This document shows positions 9,495 to 18,799 of a stretch of 59,266 nucleotides of DNA, one piece after another. A program made the position numbers and the translations under genes. How positions within the stretch are numbered: the first letter of the stretch is position 1; each line of letters starts with the position of its first letter. The stretch is from Ruminimicrobiellum sp045223915 (GTDB taxonomy: Bacteria > Elusimicrobiota > Endomicrobiia > Endomicrobiales > Endomicrobiaceae): assembly GCA_045223915.1 (NCBI GenBank), contig JBGUZU010000028.1, positions 1 through 59,266 on the forward strand, read 5' to 3'. Below the pieces are notes generated by a model. That model saw nothing but the letters and a program-made list of their open reading frames with translations, did not search any database and was not told the DNA's origin.

Positions 9495-10031
9495 CTATTT
9501 TATTACTTTTGTTTCTGCTCTTCTGTTTTTAGCCCATCCTGCTTCATTGTGTCTTGTATCTTGAGGCATTTCTTCTCCGTAAGATATAGTAGCAATTCTG
9601 TCAGGACTTATTCCTAATTGAACATAATATTCTTTTACTTTTACAGCTCTTTTTTGACCTAATGCTAAATTATATTCCGTAGTACCTCTTTCGTCGCAAT
9701 GACCTTCAACAACTACATTTACCGAAGGATTATCTTTCAAATACTGTGCATTTTCTTTCAAGGTCTTAACTACAGATTGTGGAAGAGAGCTGCTGTCGAA
9801 TGAAAAGTATATAACTTCAAGAGATACTTTAGAGTCAAAATCCGTTCCTCTTATTGATGGTTCTTGAGAAAATTCTTCAGGTTCCAACAAAGCTGAATCC
9901 AAATCGGAAACCTGTTCTGCTTGTTCTTGATCTTCTCCGAGTTCATCTTCCGGTGCAACAGTTTGTTTCTTTGCACAAGAACTTACTACCAAACACAAAA
10001 ACAACAATCCTACTACTAAAAAGTTTTTCAT
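9495..10031 (-). CDS. pal: Peptidoglycan-associated lipoprotein Pal
   Basis: 178 residues. The signal peptide ends VVSSC (C19, lipid-modified). An acidic linker (about 25-60) leads to an OmpA_C domain (about 70-178) with IYFSFDSSSLP, VVEGHCDERGTTEYN, LGQKRAVKV and KNRRAETKV, the classic Pal motifs that bind diaminopimelate in peptidoglycan. It is first in the run pal-cpoB-tolA-tolB-tolQ-tolR, which is roughly the reverse of the E. coli order, and sits directly behind a strong promoter. Confidence 0.96.
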   Translation of the reverse strand: MKNFLVVGLLFLCLVVSSCAKKQTVAPEDELGEDQEQAEQVSDLDSALLEPEEFSQEPSIRGTDFDSKVSLEVIYFSFDSSSLPQSVVKTLKENAQYLKDNPSVNVVVEGHCDERGTTEYNLALGQKRAVKVKEYYVQLGISPDRIATISYGEEMPQDTRHNEAGWAKNRRAETKVIK

Positions 10032-10082
10032 CTTTTCCCTCTCCTAAATTTATTTAAAAAACATCTTATTTTTCACTTTAAG

Positions 10083-10112
10083 ATTATATATAAAAGAAAA
10101 CTTCATTGTCAA
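10083..10112 (-). promoter_or_regulatory. Sigma-70-type promoter of the pal-tol run
   Basis: Reading leftward, TTGACA (10112-10107) and TATAAT (10088-10083) are consensus boxes 18 bases apart. They lie about 52 bases upstream of the pal start at 10031, and a GGAG-type ribosome site precedes the ATG. Confidence 0.8.
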
Positions 10113-10165
10113 ACTTTTTTATCAATATAAAATTTAATTTTTAAAATACATTTATGAAATGAGTT

Positions 10166-11806
10166 TTAACTGTTTTTTGATATGTTGATTACTTTTATTT
10201 TTTTTAAGTTATCTTCTATGTACTTTTTATCGTAATCCGTATAAAATTCATCTACTTTTTTTACACCTTGAGCCAACAAATATTGTTCCAAATTATCAAA
10301 ATAGTATTTATCTTTTTGTAATTCTTTAAAAATTATAATATTTTTGTTATCTTCTTCTTTTATATGTGTAGTTATATTTTTCTTTCCTTCAAAAGTTTTT
10401 TTAAATGTTTTTTGTTCGAAAGGATTTACAAACATAAAGCAAATAAAAACAAACAATATCCACAGGAACTTTTTGTTTTTTATTTCAAACATAACGTAAA
10501 TTGAAAAATAATAAAAAAGAATCATTATAATACTCGGAACAGCAAAAAAAGCAACGGAATAATCAAGTGAGGCAGCATAGTCTATAACATATAAAATAAA
10601 TTTTAAAAGGTGAGATAAGATAAAAGATAGTAATAATGAAATATGATACGAAACAAAGGTTGATATATAAAATACGAAAAACAAACTTATAATTACGGGA
10701 ATTATCGGAACTATTATTAAATTTAAAGCAAAAGAAATAACCGATAATTTTCCGAAATAAAATACAAGCAAAGGAATAAGTGCTATTTGTGCGGACAATG
10801 TTACACATACAATATCCCATATATAACCTAAATATTTATTTTTTGTTATACCGAAACATTTGCTGAATTTCGGATATAAATACAATATTCCTAATGTCGC
10901 AAGAAAAGAAAGTTGAAAACTTGCCGTAAACAAACTTTGCGGATTAAATATTAAAATTATTAATGCGGACAACGCCAAAGCATTATATATTAACGGTTCT
11001 CTGTTAAGCATAAGCGCAACAAGTAAACACGAAAACATTATTGCCGCTCTTATTGCGGGAGGATTCGCGCCCGTTAACAAAACATAGAAAAAAACCGTAG
11101 GTATAGTTAAAAGATAAACGTACTTTAATTTTAAGCCCAACAATCTAAAGCAGAACATAAATATTGCCGCACAAAAGCCGATATGAAGTCCGCTTATAAC
11201 AAGAATGTGTATAAGTCCCGTATTAATAAAATCTTCTTTGATATCTTTATCAATATCCGACTTATTTCCTGTTACCATTGATTTTAAAACAGAAGACATC
11301 GGTTCATTTAAAAATTTATCTGTTCTGTTTTCTATACTGTTTTTTATTTTCAATGATATTTGTTTTATTTTATTCGGTTGTTTTTCTATCAACTCAAAAT
11401 TCTGTTGATAAAAGACAGTATAAATATTTTCTCTTTGAAGGTACAAATTGTAATCAAAAATATAAGGAAATATGGGCTTTTCCGGAACATTTAATTTACC
11501 GGAGACAAAAACGACATCCCCGTATTCTATATTGTATGCCGCTGAAGCATAAACAAGAGTTTTTTCCTTTTTTATTTTTTGTCCGTCTATATCAAAAACT
11601 TCCAATATGAATTGTTGTTTATCATTTTTTTGTATTGGTTCCGTTATAACTTTGCCGGTAAGTTCTGTTGTATATTTATTCGTGTTGTTTATTAAGGAAC
11701 TATTCTTTTGTGATGAAAAAATTCCTAAACAATTTAAAATAATAAGCAAAAAAACATATACGATTAAAATCGATATTACGGGGCGATTACAGGCTATTTT
11801 CTTCAT
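10166..11806 (-). CDS. comEC: ComEC/Rec2-type DNA-uptake channel lacking the C-terminal hydrolase domain
   Basis: 546 residues. An N-terminal helix leads into a DUF4131-type extracytoplasmic OB-like region (about 30-135). The competence domain follows (about 160-445) with GLIHILVISGLHIGF, GANPPAIRAAIMF and FNPQSLFTASFQLSFLAT and many membrane helices. ComEC forms the inner-membrane channel for single-stranded DNA in transformation. Full-length homologues usually carry a metallo-beta-lactamase-like domain of about 250 residues after this; here only about 90 mostly charged residues follow the last helix, with no HxHxDH motif. The start overlaps the upstream gene's end by 20 bases. Confidence 0.88.
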   Translation of the reverse strand: MKKIACNRPVISILIVYVFLLIILNCLGIFSSQKNSSLINNTNKYTTELTGKVITEPIQKNDKQQFILEVFDIDGQKIKKEKTLVYASAAYNIEYGDVVFVSGKLNVPEKPIFPYIFDYNLYLQRENIYTVFYQQNFELIEKQPNKIKQISLKIKNSIENRTDKFLNEPMSSVLKSMVTGNKSDIDKDIKEDFINTGLIHILVISGLHIGFCAAIFMFCFRLLGLKLKYVYLLTIPTVFFYVLLTGANPPAIRAAIMFSCLLVALMLNREPLIYNALALSALIILIFNPQSLFTASFQLSFLATLGILYLYPKFSKCFGITKNKYLGYIWDIVCVTLSAQIALIPLLVFYFGKLSVISFALNLIIVPIIPVIISLFFVFYISTFVSYHISLLLSFILSHLLKFILYVIDYAASLDYSVAFFAVPSIIMILFYYFSIYVMFEIKNKKFLWILFVFICFMFVNPFEQKTFKKTFEGKKNITTHIKEEDNKNIIIFKELQKDKYYFDNLEQYLLAQGVKKVDEFYTDYDKKYIEDNLKKIKVINISKNS

Positions 11807-13352
11807 TTGTCAATTTCTGTAAATATTCTTTATACCTGTCATCATAAGGTTCTTCTTGAACGGCAAGTTTTGCATATTCTATGGCTTTATTTTTATCATT
11901 ATCTCTTCTCAAATAAATAGTACTTAAGTTTCTGTAACATTGTGCTTTATTTATTCCGGACTCCAAAGATTTATTATATAATTCTTCGGACTTATTAAAA
12001 TTACCTTCATAATAATATATTAGTGCCAAATCACAAAGATAAACCGGCTTTAAATTATTTGCTTTAATAAATAAATCTTTTGCTGTTCTAAATTTGCCTT
12101 TTTCGAAAGATAATCGTCCCAGCCAATAACAAGCTCCATGATATGTAGGAGCGTCCGAATATGTATTCGTCCAATATTCTTGTCTGTTTTCATATTTGTT
12201 TTGTTGAATAAAACAAAAATATGAATTTGCAATAAACAACAAACCAAACAACACTATTAAAATATTTTTAAATATAGAATTTTTATTAACAACATATTCC
12301 GCAATAACCGTAAATATAAATATAAACGATACCAACGATACTATTATTCTGTGATTAAAGAACACATAATCTTGCAACAACAAGAATGTCGGCAGCAAAA
12401 ATAAAATAAACCAACATAGAAAAAAGAGCATTACTTTTTTAGAAATTATCTTTTTGTTTAAGCTTAAAACAACAAAAACAATAGATACGATTAAAGCAGA
12501 TATATAAAAAATATTAAGTTTTATTTCATACAACATTATAGAAAAATTATCCGGAATAAAAAGTTCGCACAAATATACACATGTTCCTACAAACATATTC
12601 TTAAAAAACGGAACAAAATTTGTCAGGTAGTGCGTTACATTATTATCAGATACGGAAATACATCTTAAGATGAAATAAATCAATAATACAGGAACAAATA
12701 TAACAATATTTTTTATTATTTCTTTTTTGCTTACCTTATAGTTAAAACAATATACAAATAACGGATATAACAATAAAGTCAATATTGCGGTTTCCTTTGC
12801 AAATAATGCCAACGTAAAAAACAAGATATACAAAACTAAATTTTTTGTTAAATTATATTCCAAATATTTAATAAAAAATATAAATGATAAAAATATAAAA
12901 ATTGCCAACAAAGTATCGTTTCTTGCAGGAATCCAAACCGCACACGATGTCAGTATCGGATGAACGGCCGTTAACAACACTATAAATTTCAATATTATTT
13001 TATTTAAGTTTAAGTCACACAAAAAAACATACATTAAATATAATGCCAATATAAGAAGTATTATATTTGTGAAATGATATACCTCGGGATTAACTCCGAA
13101 AAAAACTGTTTCCGTTAAAAAAACTAAATTAAGAATTGGTCTGTAATATTGGAAATCATTTGAATAAAAGCACGATGTGACAAATAGTTTTGGCACATTT
13201 TTTATATCAGATAAAAAATTCGCTTTCTCCAAAATTAAAACACTATCATCCCTGTATGTAAAATCGAATTTTATACTTTTACCATACAAAGAAAATACTA
13301 CCGCTGTTAATAATAAGAAAAAAAATAAATTTGTTTTTACAAACTTTAACAT
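11787..13352 (-). CDS. TMTC-like polytopic membrane protein with C-terminal TPR repeats
   Basis: 521 residues with about ten hydrophobic segments to residue 385, then TPR-type repeats (about 395-515: GRLSFEKGKFRTAKDLFIKA, ALIYYYEGNFNKSEELYNKS, ATIYLR-like). The N-terminal loop FDFTYRDDSVLILE and QYYRPILNLVFLTETVFFGVNPEVYHFTN match the GT-C layout of TMTC-type O-mannosyltransferase-like proteins (acidic pair in the first loop, YRP motif). It may glycosylate secreted proteins, but acceptor and donor are unknown. It starts 2 bases after the glyS stop. Confidence 0.75.
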   Translation of the reverse strand: MLKFVKTNLFFFLLLTAVVFSLYGKSIKFDFTYRDDSVLILEKANFLSDIKNVPKLFVTSCFYSNDFQYYRPILNLVFLTETVFFGVNPEVYHFTNIILLILALYLMYVFLCDLNLNKIILKFIVLLTAVHPILTSCAVWIPARNDTLLAIFIFLSFIFFIKYLEYNLTKNLVLYILFFTLALFAKETAILTLLLYPLFVYCFNYKVSKKEIIKNIVIFVPVLLIYFILRCISVSDNNVTHYLTNFVPFFKNMFVGTCVYLCELFIPDNFSIMLYEIKLNIFYISALIVSIVFVVLSLNKKIISKKVMLFFLCWFILFLLPTFLLLQDYVFFNHRIIVSLVSFIFIFTVIAEYVVNKNSIFKNILIVLFGLLFIANSYFCFIQQNKYENRQEYWTNTYSDAPTYHGACYWLGRLSFEKGKFRTAKDLFIKANNLKPVYLCDLALIYYYEGNFNKSEELYNKSLESGINKAQCYRNLSTIYLRRDNDKNKAIEYAKLAVQEEPYDDRYKEYLQKLTNEENSL

Positions 13353-13354
13353 AT

Positions 13355-15463
13355 TTATTGTAAAGATGATAAATTTACAAACGAATTAAACTTTTCGGTA
13401 ATATAATTTATTAACGAAATTCTGTTAACTTTTATATTTTCATCTTCGCACATAACCATAACTTTTTCGAAGAAGTTATCCAAGTACGGTTTTACATCGT
13501 TAAGTTTATTTATTGCATTTGCATAATCTTTTTTGGAAAGAAGTTCTTCCAATTGTTTATCTATAACAACATATTGGTTATACAAATTCTGTTCAGGTTC
13601 TTCTTTCAACAAATCAGTTTTAACAACATCGGAAATATTTAGTTTTTGCTTCTTTGCCTGATTCAAAATGTTACTTGCTCTTTTAAATATAGTTGTTATG
13701 GATTCAAATGAACTTTCTTTTCTTAAATTTTGTAACGCATCAAGTTTTTTCTTTATATCACCCAAAACTTTCAAACCCAACTTTTGTGAAGGAATTATTA
13801 CAGCTTTAACTTCATCAAACTTATATCCTTCGTTTTCATAAATATTTTCTATTCTGCTCCAGAAAAACTTTACAAGTCTTTGTTTTGCCGTAGCAAAAGT
13901 ATCTTTTTCTTTAATTTTTTCGGGTAACGAATTTAATGCTGTATCTAAAATCTTTTCAAAATCCGTTTCAGGTAAAAACTCTCTTATCATTCTAACTATA
14001 CCTATCGCCATTCTTCTGAGTCCGTAAGGATCCGCAGAACCGGAAGGCTCAAGTCCTATAGCAAAATCCGCCGCAACGGTATCTATTTTATCAGCTAAAG
14101 AAACAACCACCGACAAAATGTTTTCAGGTAAAGTTCCCGAAGCTGATAACGGCCAATAATGTTGTTCTATAGCTTTTGATATTTCATCACTTTCCCCTGC
14201 AACTTTTGAATAAATTCTTCCCATTATTCCCTGAAGTTCGGGATATTCAAAAACCATTTCACTAACCAAATCCGTTTTAGATAAATCTATAACTCTTGTT
14301 AAAGTATCTTTATTTATATTCAACTTGTTTTCTTCATTTATAAAATTTGCAACGGCTTTTATTCTTGTAAGTTTTTCGTAAACCGTTCCGATTTCTTTTT
14401 GGAATATAAGACCTTTTAATCTTTCTATAGATTGTTCAAAAGGTTTCTTTATATCGTTATCATAAAAGAAAACGGAGTCTTCAAGTCTTGCAACAACAAC
14501 TTTTTCATAACCTGCTCTAACTATATCCAAGTTATCCGATTTACCGTTTCTGACATTAATGAAATAGTTCGTTAATTTACCCATGGAATCTTTAACGGCA
14601 AAACATTTCTGTTGTTTTTTAAGACAGGTTATAAGAACTTCCGGCGGAAGTTTTAAATACTTTTCATTAAATTTGCACAATACCGCGGTAGGATATTCTA
14701 CAAGTTGATTAACTTCATTAACCAAACTTTCATCCAATATCGCTTTTGCGGAAATTGAATTTGCAACTTCATTTATGGAAGATATTATTCTTTGTTTTCT
14801 TTCTTGTTGATCTACCAAAACACAATTGTTTTGTAATGTTTCTTTATAAACATCCGCAGATTCTATAACTATAGGTTTTGTAGTTAATGTGTGTAATCCG
14901 ATAGTTTTATTTGAAGATTTTATTGCACCGTTAGCAAGTGAAAACTTTATTACTTTATCACCGTACATAGCAACGATTGTTCTTATAGGTCTTGCAAATT
15001 TTAAGCAGGAACTTTCCCATACCATGGTTTTAGGAAAATATATTTTTTGAATAATTATCGGGAATATTTCGGCTAAAATGTTTGTTACTTTTTCACCTTT
15101 AATCTCTTTTGAATAAGTATAATATTGTCCTTTAGGTGTATCTTTTATAACAAGTTGTTCCGGCTTTACCTGATGTTTATTTGAAAAGCCGAGTATTGCC
15201 TGCGTCCAGTTACCGTTAGCATCTTTACCTGCTTTTGCGGACGGTCCGTTAAATTCCTGAACACTGTCTTTACTTTTTTCTTCAACATCGGCTATTGTTA
15301 AAACGAGTCTTCTCGGTGTAGCATAAGTTTTTATTTCGCCGAAACCTACCATTTTTTCGGTTAACATATCGTTAACAAATTTCTGCATTTGTTCAAGCGC
15401 GGGCGCAATATATGAAGAAGGTATTTCTTCCGTCCCTATTTCAAGTAAAACATTTTTAACCAT
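13355..15463 (-). CDS. glyS: Glycyl-tRNA synthetase beta subunit
   Basis: 702 residues, the usual size. The N-terminus VLLEIGTEEIPSSYIAPALEQM is the family signature, and the C-terminal third has the helical anticodon-binding region with LRRMAIGIVRMI and a DALR-like end. It forms an alpha2beta2 enzyme with GlyQ, charging tRNA-Gly. It follows glyQ after an 82-base gap that holds a repeat array, so the pair is probably still co-transcribed. Confidence 0.97.
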   Translation of the reverse strand: MVKNVLLEIGTEEIPSSYIAPALEQMQKFVNDMLTEKMVGFGEIKTYATPRRLVLTIADVEEKSKDSVQEFNGPSAKAGKDANGNWTQAILGFSNKHQVKPEQLVIKDTPKGQYYTYSKEIKGEKVTNILAEIFPIIIQKIYFPKTMVWESSCLKFARPIRTIVAMYGDKVIKFSLANGAIKSSNKTIGLHTLTTKPIVIESADVYKETLQNNCVLVDQQERKQRIISSINEVANSISAKAILDESLVNEVNQLVEYPTAVLCKFNEKYLKLPPEVLITCLKKQQKCFAVKDSMGKLTNYFINVRNGKSDNLDIVRAGYEKVVVARLEDSVFFYDNDIKKPFEQSIERLKGLIFQKEIGTVYEKLTRIKAVANFINEENKLNINKDTLTRVIDLSKTDLVSEMVFEYPELQGIMGRIYSKVAGESDEISKAIEQHYWPLSASGTLPENILSVVVSLADKIDTVAADFAIGLEPSGSADPYGLRRMAIGIVRMIREFLPETDFEKILDTALNSLPEKIKEKDTFATAKQRLVKFFWSRIENIYENEGYKFDEVKAVIIPSQKLGLKVLGDIKKKLDALQNLRKESSFESITTIFKRASNILNQAKKQKLNISDVVKTDLLKEEPEQNLYNQYVVIDKQLEELLSKKDYANAINKLNDVKPYLDNFFEKVMVMCEDENIKVNRISLINYITEKFNSFVNLSSLQ

Positions 15464-15494
15464 TTTTATTCCTCTTATTTAACTATAATCTTTT

Positions 15495-15566
15495 GTCGTT
15501 TCTATTCCTCTATACTTCTATACATCCATACTTCCGTAAAACAAATTACTTTGTAATTTGTTTTAC
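15495..15566 (-). repeat. Hairpin across the glyQ stop followed by octamer array and GAAACGAC tag
   Basis: A perfect 14-bp stem with a 3-base loop (15536-15566) includes the last codons and the stop of glyQ. Immediately beyond it, read leftward, are about four degenerate 8-bp purine-rich units, then GAAACGACA (15494-15502). The same architecture recurs at lysC, ruvA and argS in this window. The hairpin lacks a long T-run, so I am unsure that it terminates transcription. Confidence 0.7.
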
Positions 15567-16391
15567 ATATCCTTCAGCCACCATCTTCGCCAAAGTTCTG
15601 ACTCTCAAAACATAGCTTACTCTTTCGGAAACCGAAATTGCACTTCTTGCATCGAGCAAGTTAAACAAATGAGAACATTTCATAACAGCATCATAAGCAG
15701 GTAAAACAAGTCCCTGTTCTACAAGTTTTTTTGCTTCAGCTTCCCAATCGTTAAAATGTTGCAACAACATTTTTGTATCTGCAACTTCAAAGTTATATTT
15801 TGACCATTGTCTCTCATCTTCCAAATGTACATCTCCGTAAGTTACATCGTCTGTCCACATCAAATCGTATACGGAATCTTTCTTTTGAGAATACATTGCA
15901 AGTCTTTCAAGACCGTAAGTAATTTCCGCGGAGATAGGATTTAATTCTATACCGCCTACCTGTTGGAAATATGTAAACTGTGTTGCTTCCATACCGTCTA
16001 TCCAAACTTCCCAACCGAGTCCCCAAGCACCGAGTGTAGGAGATTCCCAATCATCTTCAACAAATCTTATATCGTGTTCTTTAGGATCAAGTCCGATAGC
16101 CTTCAAACTGTTCAAATACAACTGTTGAACATTTTCCGGAGCGGGTTTTAATATAACCTGAAACTGATAATAGTGTTGCAATCTGTTAGGGTTTTCTCCG
16201 TATCTTCCGTCGGTAGGTCTTCTTGAAGGTTCAACATAAGCAACTTTCCACGGGTTAGGTCCCAAACATCTTAAAAACGTTGCAGGGTTAAATGTTCCGG
16301 CACCTTTTTCCAAATCGTAAGGTTGCCAAATCAAACAACCTTCTTTAGACCAATACTTATGTAATCTCATAATAATTTCTTGAAAATTCAT
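15546..16391 (-). CDS. glyQ: Glycyl-tRNA synthetase alpha subunit
   Basis: 281 residues, family-typical. The opening MNFQEIIMRLHKYWSKEGC and the stretches QPYDLEKGAGTFNPATFLR and VEPSRRPTDGRYGENPNRLQ are diagnostic class II GlyQ motifs; it holds the glycyl-adenylate active site. The last residues (KQITK) are encoded within a perfect inverted repeat that spans the stop. A promoter lies about 50 bases upstream. Confidence 0.97.
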   Translation of the reverse strand: MNFQEIIMRLHKYWSKEGCLIWQPYDLEKGAGTFNPATFLRCLGPNPWKVAYVEPSRRPTDGRYGENPNRLQHYYQFQVILKPAPENVQQLYLNSLKAIGLDPKEHDIRFVEDDWESPTLGAWGLGWEVWIDGMEATQFTYFQQVGGIELNPISAEITYGLERLAMYSQKKDSVYDLMWTDDVTYGDVHLEDERQWSKYNFEVADTKMLLQHFNDWEAEAKKLVEQGLVLPAYDAVMKCSHLFNLLDARSAISVSERVSYVLRVRTLAKMVAEGYVKQITK

Positions 16392-16437
16392 TTTTTATTC
16401 CTCATAAATCAACATTTTATTTTCAACATAATTTTTA

Positions 16438-16466
16438 ATTATATCATTTTAATCATATTTAGTCAT
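16438..16466 (-). promoter_or_regulatory. Probable promoter of glyQS
   Basis: Reading leftward, ATGACT (16466-16461) and TATAAT (16443-16438) are separated by 17 bases. The -35 box is only a partial match; the -10 box is perfect. Confidence 0.5.
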
Positions 16467-16479
16467 TTGTTTTTTCGTA

Positions 16480-17421
16480 TTATTTATATATCAAGCCATA
16501 CCACATCTTTTTCAATGTACGTGACAAAAAATTTTTAAACATTGAAAATACACCGGTACGTTTCAAGTATTTTCTGTCAAGTTTCATATCTTTGAACGGT
16601 GTTTTTATAAAATATCTGAACCATTCATGTGCTAAAAACAAATTATAATATTGCCACGGTTTATTTCCGCCGGTCCAATGAAAAATAACAGGATTTTTAT
16701 AAGATTGTTCAACTTCCTGCATAGAATAAAAAATTTTTATAGCATCAGACTCGAAAATTTTCAAAGAGGAAGTGCTAATATTATATTTTGGCGGTAAGAA
16801 AAATATTTTACCGTAACAAACTTTATTCATAATATGCTGATCGACAGAACCTTTAAAACTACCTATCATATCTATACACTTTTTATCTATTTTATCTTGG
16901 CGAATTAATTTCAAATTCATCAAAATAACACCCGCATTTATGTAATAATCCATACTTTCTAAACCTGTTTCTCTTAAAATACCGTCTCTGCAAGTTATAT
17001 GATTAACCAAACACAAACAGCCTGCTACATAGTTGTCCTCTATATCGGTATTATATAAATCAGTCAAATCTGCTCTTACTATAACATCCGTATCAAGATA
17101 TATAATTTTATCGAATTGCGGAAATAAAGAAGGAATTAAAAACTTAAATGCCGACACATAAGTAACATATTTATGTGTTTTAGGAATATTCTTGAAAGTA
17201 TCTTTCATATCTATAAAAGATAACGAAAAATTATTGTATTGAGTTTTTAGTTCGGATAATTTGTTTTTACTTTCATCGGTAACTGTATCTGTACACAAAA
17301 CATAAATATCGTAAAAAGTATCTTTATTTGCATTTTCGAGCATTGAAACTATAACAGTTGCTATAGTAAAAAAAACTTTATTATCCGAAGACATAACTAT
17401 AGGAACTTTGTTCGGATTCAT
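16480..17421 (-). CDS. Family 8 glycosyltransferase
   Basis: 313 residues. The opening VPIVMSSDNKVFFTIATVIVSML and IIYLDTDVIVRADLTDLYN (DTD at 110-112, the metal and nucleotide-sugar site) are typical of GT8, as is the C-terminal HWTGGNKPW. GT8 enzymes such as WaaJ/RfaJ add glucose or galactose to LPS core or related glycans using UDP-sugars. It has no signal peptide, so it should act at the cytoplasmic face. It lies 23 bases after the pectate lyase stop on the same strand. Sugar and acceptor are not predictable. Confidence 0.88.
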   Translation of the reverse strand: MNPNKVPIVMSSDNKVFFTIATVIVSMLENANKDTFYDIYVLCTDTVTDESKNKLSELKTQYNNFSLSFIDMKDTFKNIPKTHKYVTYVSAFKFLIPSLFPQFDKIIYLDTDVIVRADLTDLYNTDIEDNYVAGCLCLVNHITCRDGILRETGLESMDYYINAGVILMNLKLIRQDKIDKKCIDMIGSFKGSVDQHIMNKVCYGKIFFLPPKYNISTSSLKIFESDAIKIFYSMQEVEQSYKNPVIFHWTGGNKPWQYYNLFLAHEWFRYFIKTPFKDMKLDRKYLKRTGVFSMFKNFLSRTLKKMWYGLIYK

Positions 17422-17444
17422 ATTCCTTCATTCTCCTTTATATT

Positions 17445-18662
17445 CTATTTTAATATTTCTATTTTCTTGCCTGCACCTACGAAATACTTTAAATTCTTTT
17501 TTATTTCCTTAACCGTTTCCAATTCATAAGCATAAGGAATATCATACATTTTTTCTTCTTTAACATGTAGCTTGTAATCTTTTAATTTATCATTTTCGGA
17601 ATATATGGAATTTTTATTTTTCAAATTCGGAATATTTCCTTTATAATATAACACAGAACTGTTTTTATCGTCAATATCTGCCCTATCGAACCAACATATT
17701 ATACCGGACTTATGATATCCGAAATAATTATTTTCCACTATAAAATTACTTCCTATTCCAATACCTAAACTATATCCGAAATTTTTACCAAAACCTATAT
17801 CTTCATATAAATTATTATATATATGAGCCGTTGCCCATCTTGCTCTGGGCATTCTTTGAATTACTTTATCAAAATAATTGTGATGTAAAGTAATATATAC
17901 ATTGGTTTTGTTTGAAAAGTCATCGTTCGGAGTTAACAACATCACTTTATCATGATTTGTAAAATAGCAATACGATATAGTAATATTTTCTCCTGATTTT
18001 ATATCTATTGCACCATCATGATAATTTCCATAAATATCTCTACACTTTCCATCGGTAAACGAGCAATGGTCTATCCATAAATTGTTTACTTTTTCTACAC
18101 TTATATTATCACTGGAACACTTTGTTTCTTTGTTTATTTTAGGATTCTGTTCCGGTGCTCCGTGTGCATCATAAAAAGATATATTCTGTATTATAATGTT
18201 TTGTTCATCATGTATTAAAAGACTGCCATACATTATCCTTGCAGTTTCCATTCCGATCAGTGTTGTATTTGAACCTATTGTCACAACAAAATTTTTATGT
18301 TTAGGTGTATTATCTTCATTAAACTCATCAAAATAATCGTGATTCATATCCGTTATTATTCCACAACTTAAATCTATATCACCATCTATTATCACAAAAT
18401 TATTTCCGGAAACCGCCGTTCTAAAAGCTTCAACTTTCTTGTTCATATCCGGATAAGTCTTATCATCAATTAAAACAAAATTATCGTTTCCATATTTCAT
18501 TTTCCCCGTATCGGCAAAGCCATATGTTACAATTTCTGTTCCGGGAATAATTGTTATCTTCTGTTCAACCGGCTGTTTATTTGATTGACAAGCTGTTATA
18601 GTAATGCCGAAAATCAACATTACTAAAAATAGTTTGATATTTTTGTTCCTGTTCTTTTTCAT
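17445..18662 (-). CDS. Secreted family 1 pectate lyase lipoprotein
   Basis: 405 residues. The lipoprotein signal ends TITAC (C25). The rest is a right-handed parallel beta-helix of the PL1/PelC type: WIDHCSF (196-202), DGAIDIKSGENITIS (from 216), YFTNHDK (to 239) and the catalytic-arginine stretch RMPRAR (270-275). These are the canonical PL1 calcium and substrate residues, so activity is expected: beta-elimination of polygalacturonate. Lipidation suggests surface or periplasmic anchoring. It is the only clear polysaccharide-degrading enzyme in the window and suggests contact with plant material. Divergently oriented from the exonuclease gene. Confidence 0.92.
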   Translation of the reverse strand: MKKNRNKNIKLFLVMLIFGITITACQSNKQPVEQKITIIPGTEIVTYGFADTGKMKYGNDNFVLIDDKTYPDMNKKVEAFRTAVSGNNFVIIDGDIDLSCGIITDMNHDYFDEFNEDNTPKHKNFVVTIGSNTTLIGMETARIMYGSLLIHDEQNIIIQNISFYDAHGAPEQNPKINKETKCSSDNISVEKVNNLWIDHCSFTDGKCRDIYGNYHDGAIDIKSGENITISYCYFTNHDKVMLLTPNDDFSNKTNVYITLHHNYFDKVIQRMPRARWATAHIYNNLYEDIGFGKNFGYSLGIGIGSNFIVENNYFGYHKSGIICWFDRADIDDKNSSVLYYKGNIPNLKNKNSIYSENDKLKDYKLHVKEEKMYDIPYAYELETVKEIKKNLKYFVGAGKKIEILK

Positions 18663-18799
18663 AAAAAATTAAATTTGTTTTATTAAAAACATTTATATGA
18701 TAACATTTTAGATATCAAAAAAATAGTTTTATTGAATATTAAATTTAAATAATTTTTATAAAAATGTATAATAATGTAAATAATACAAAAGGATTTTTA

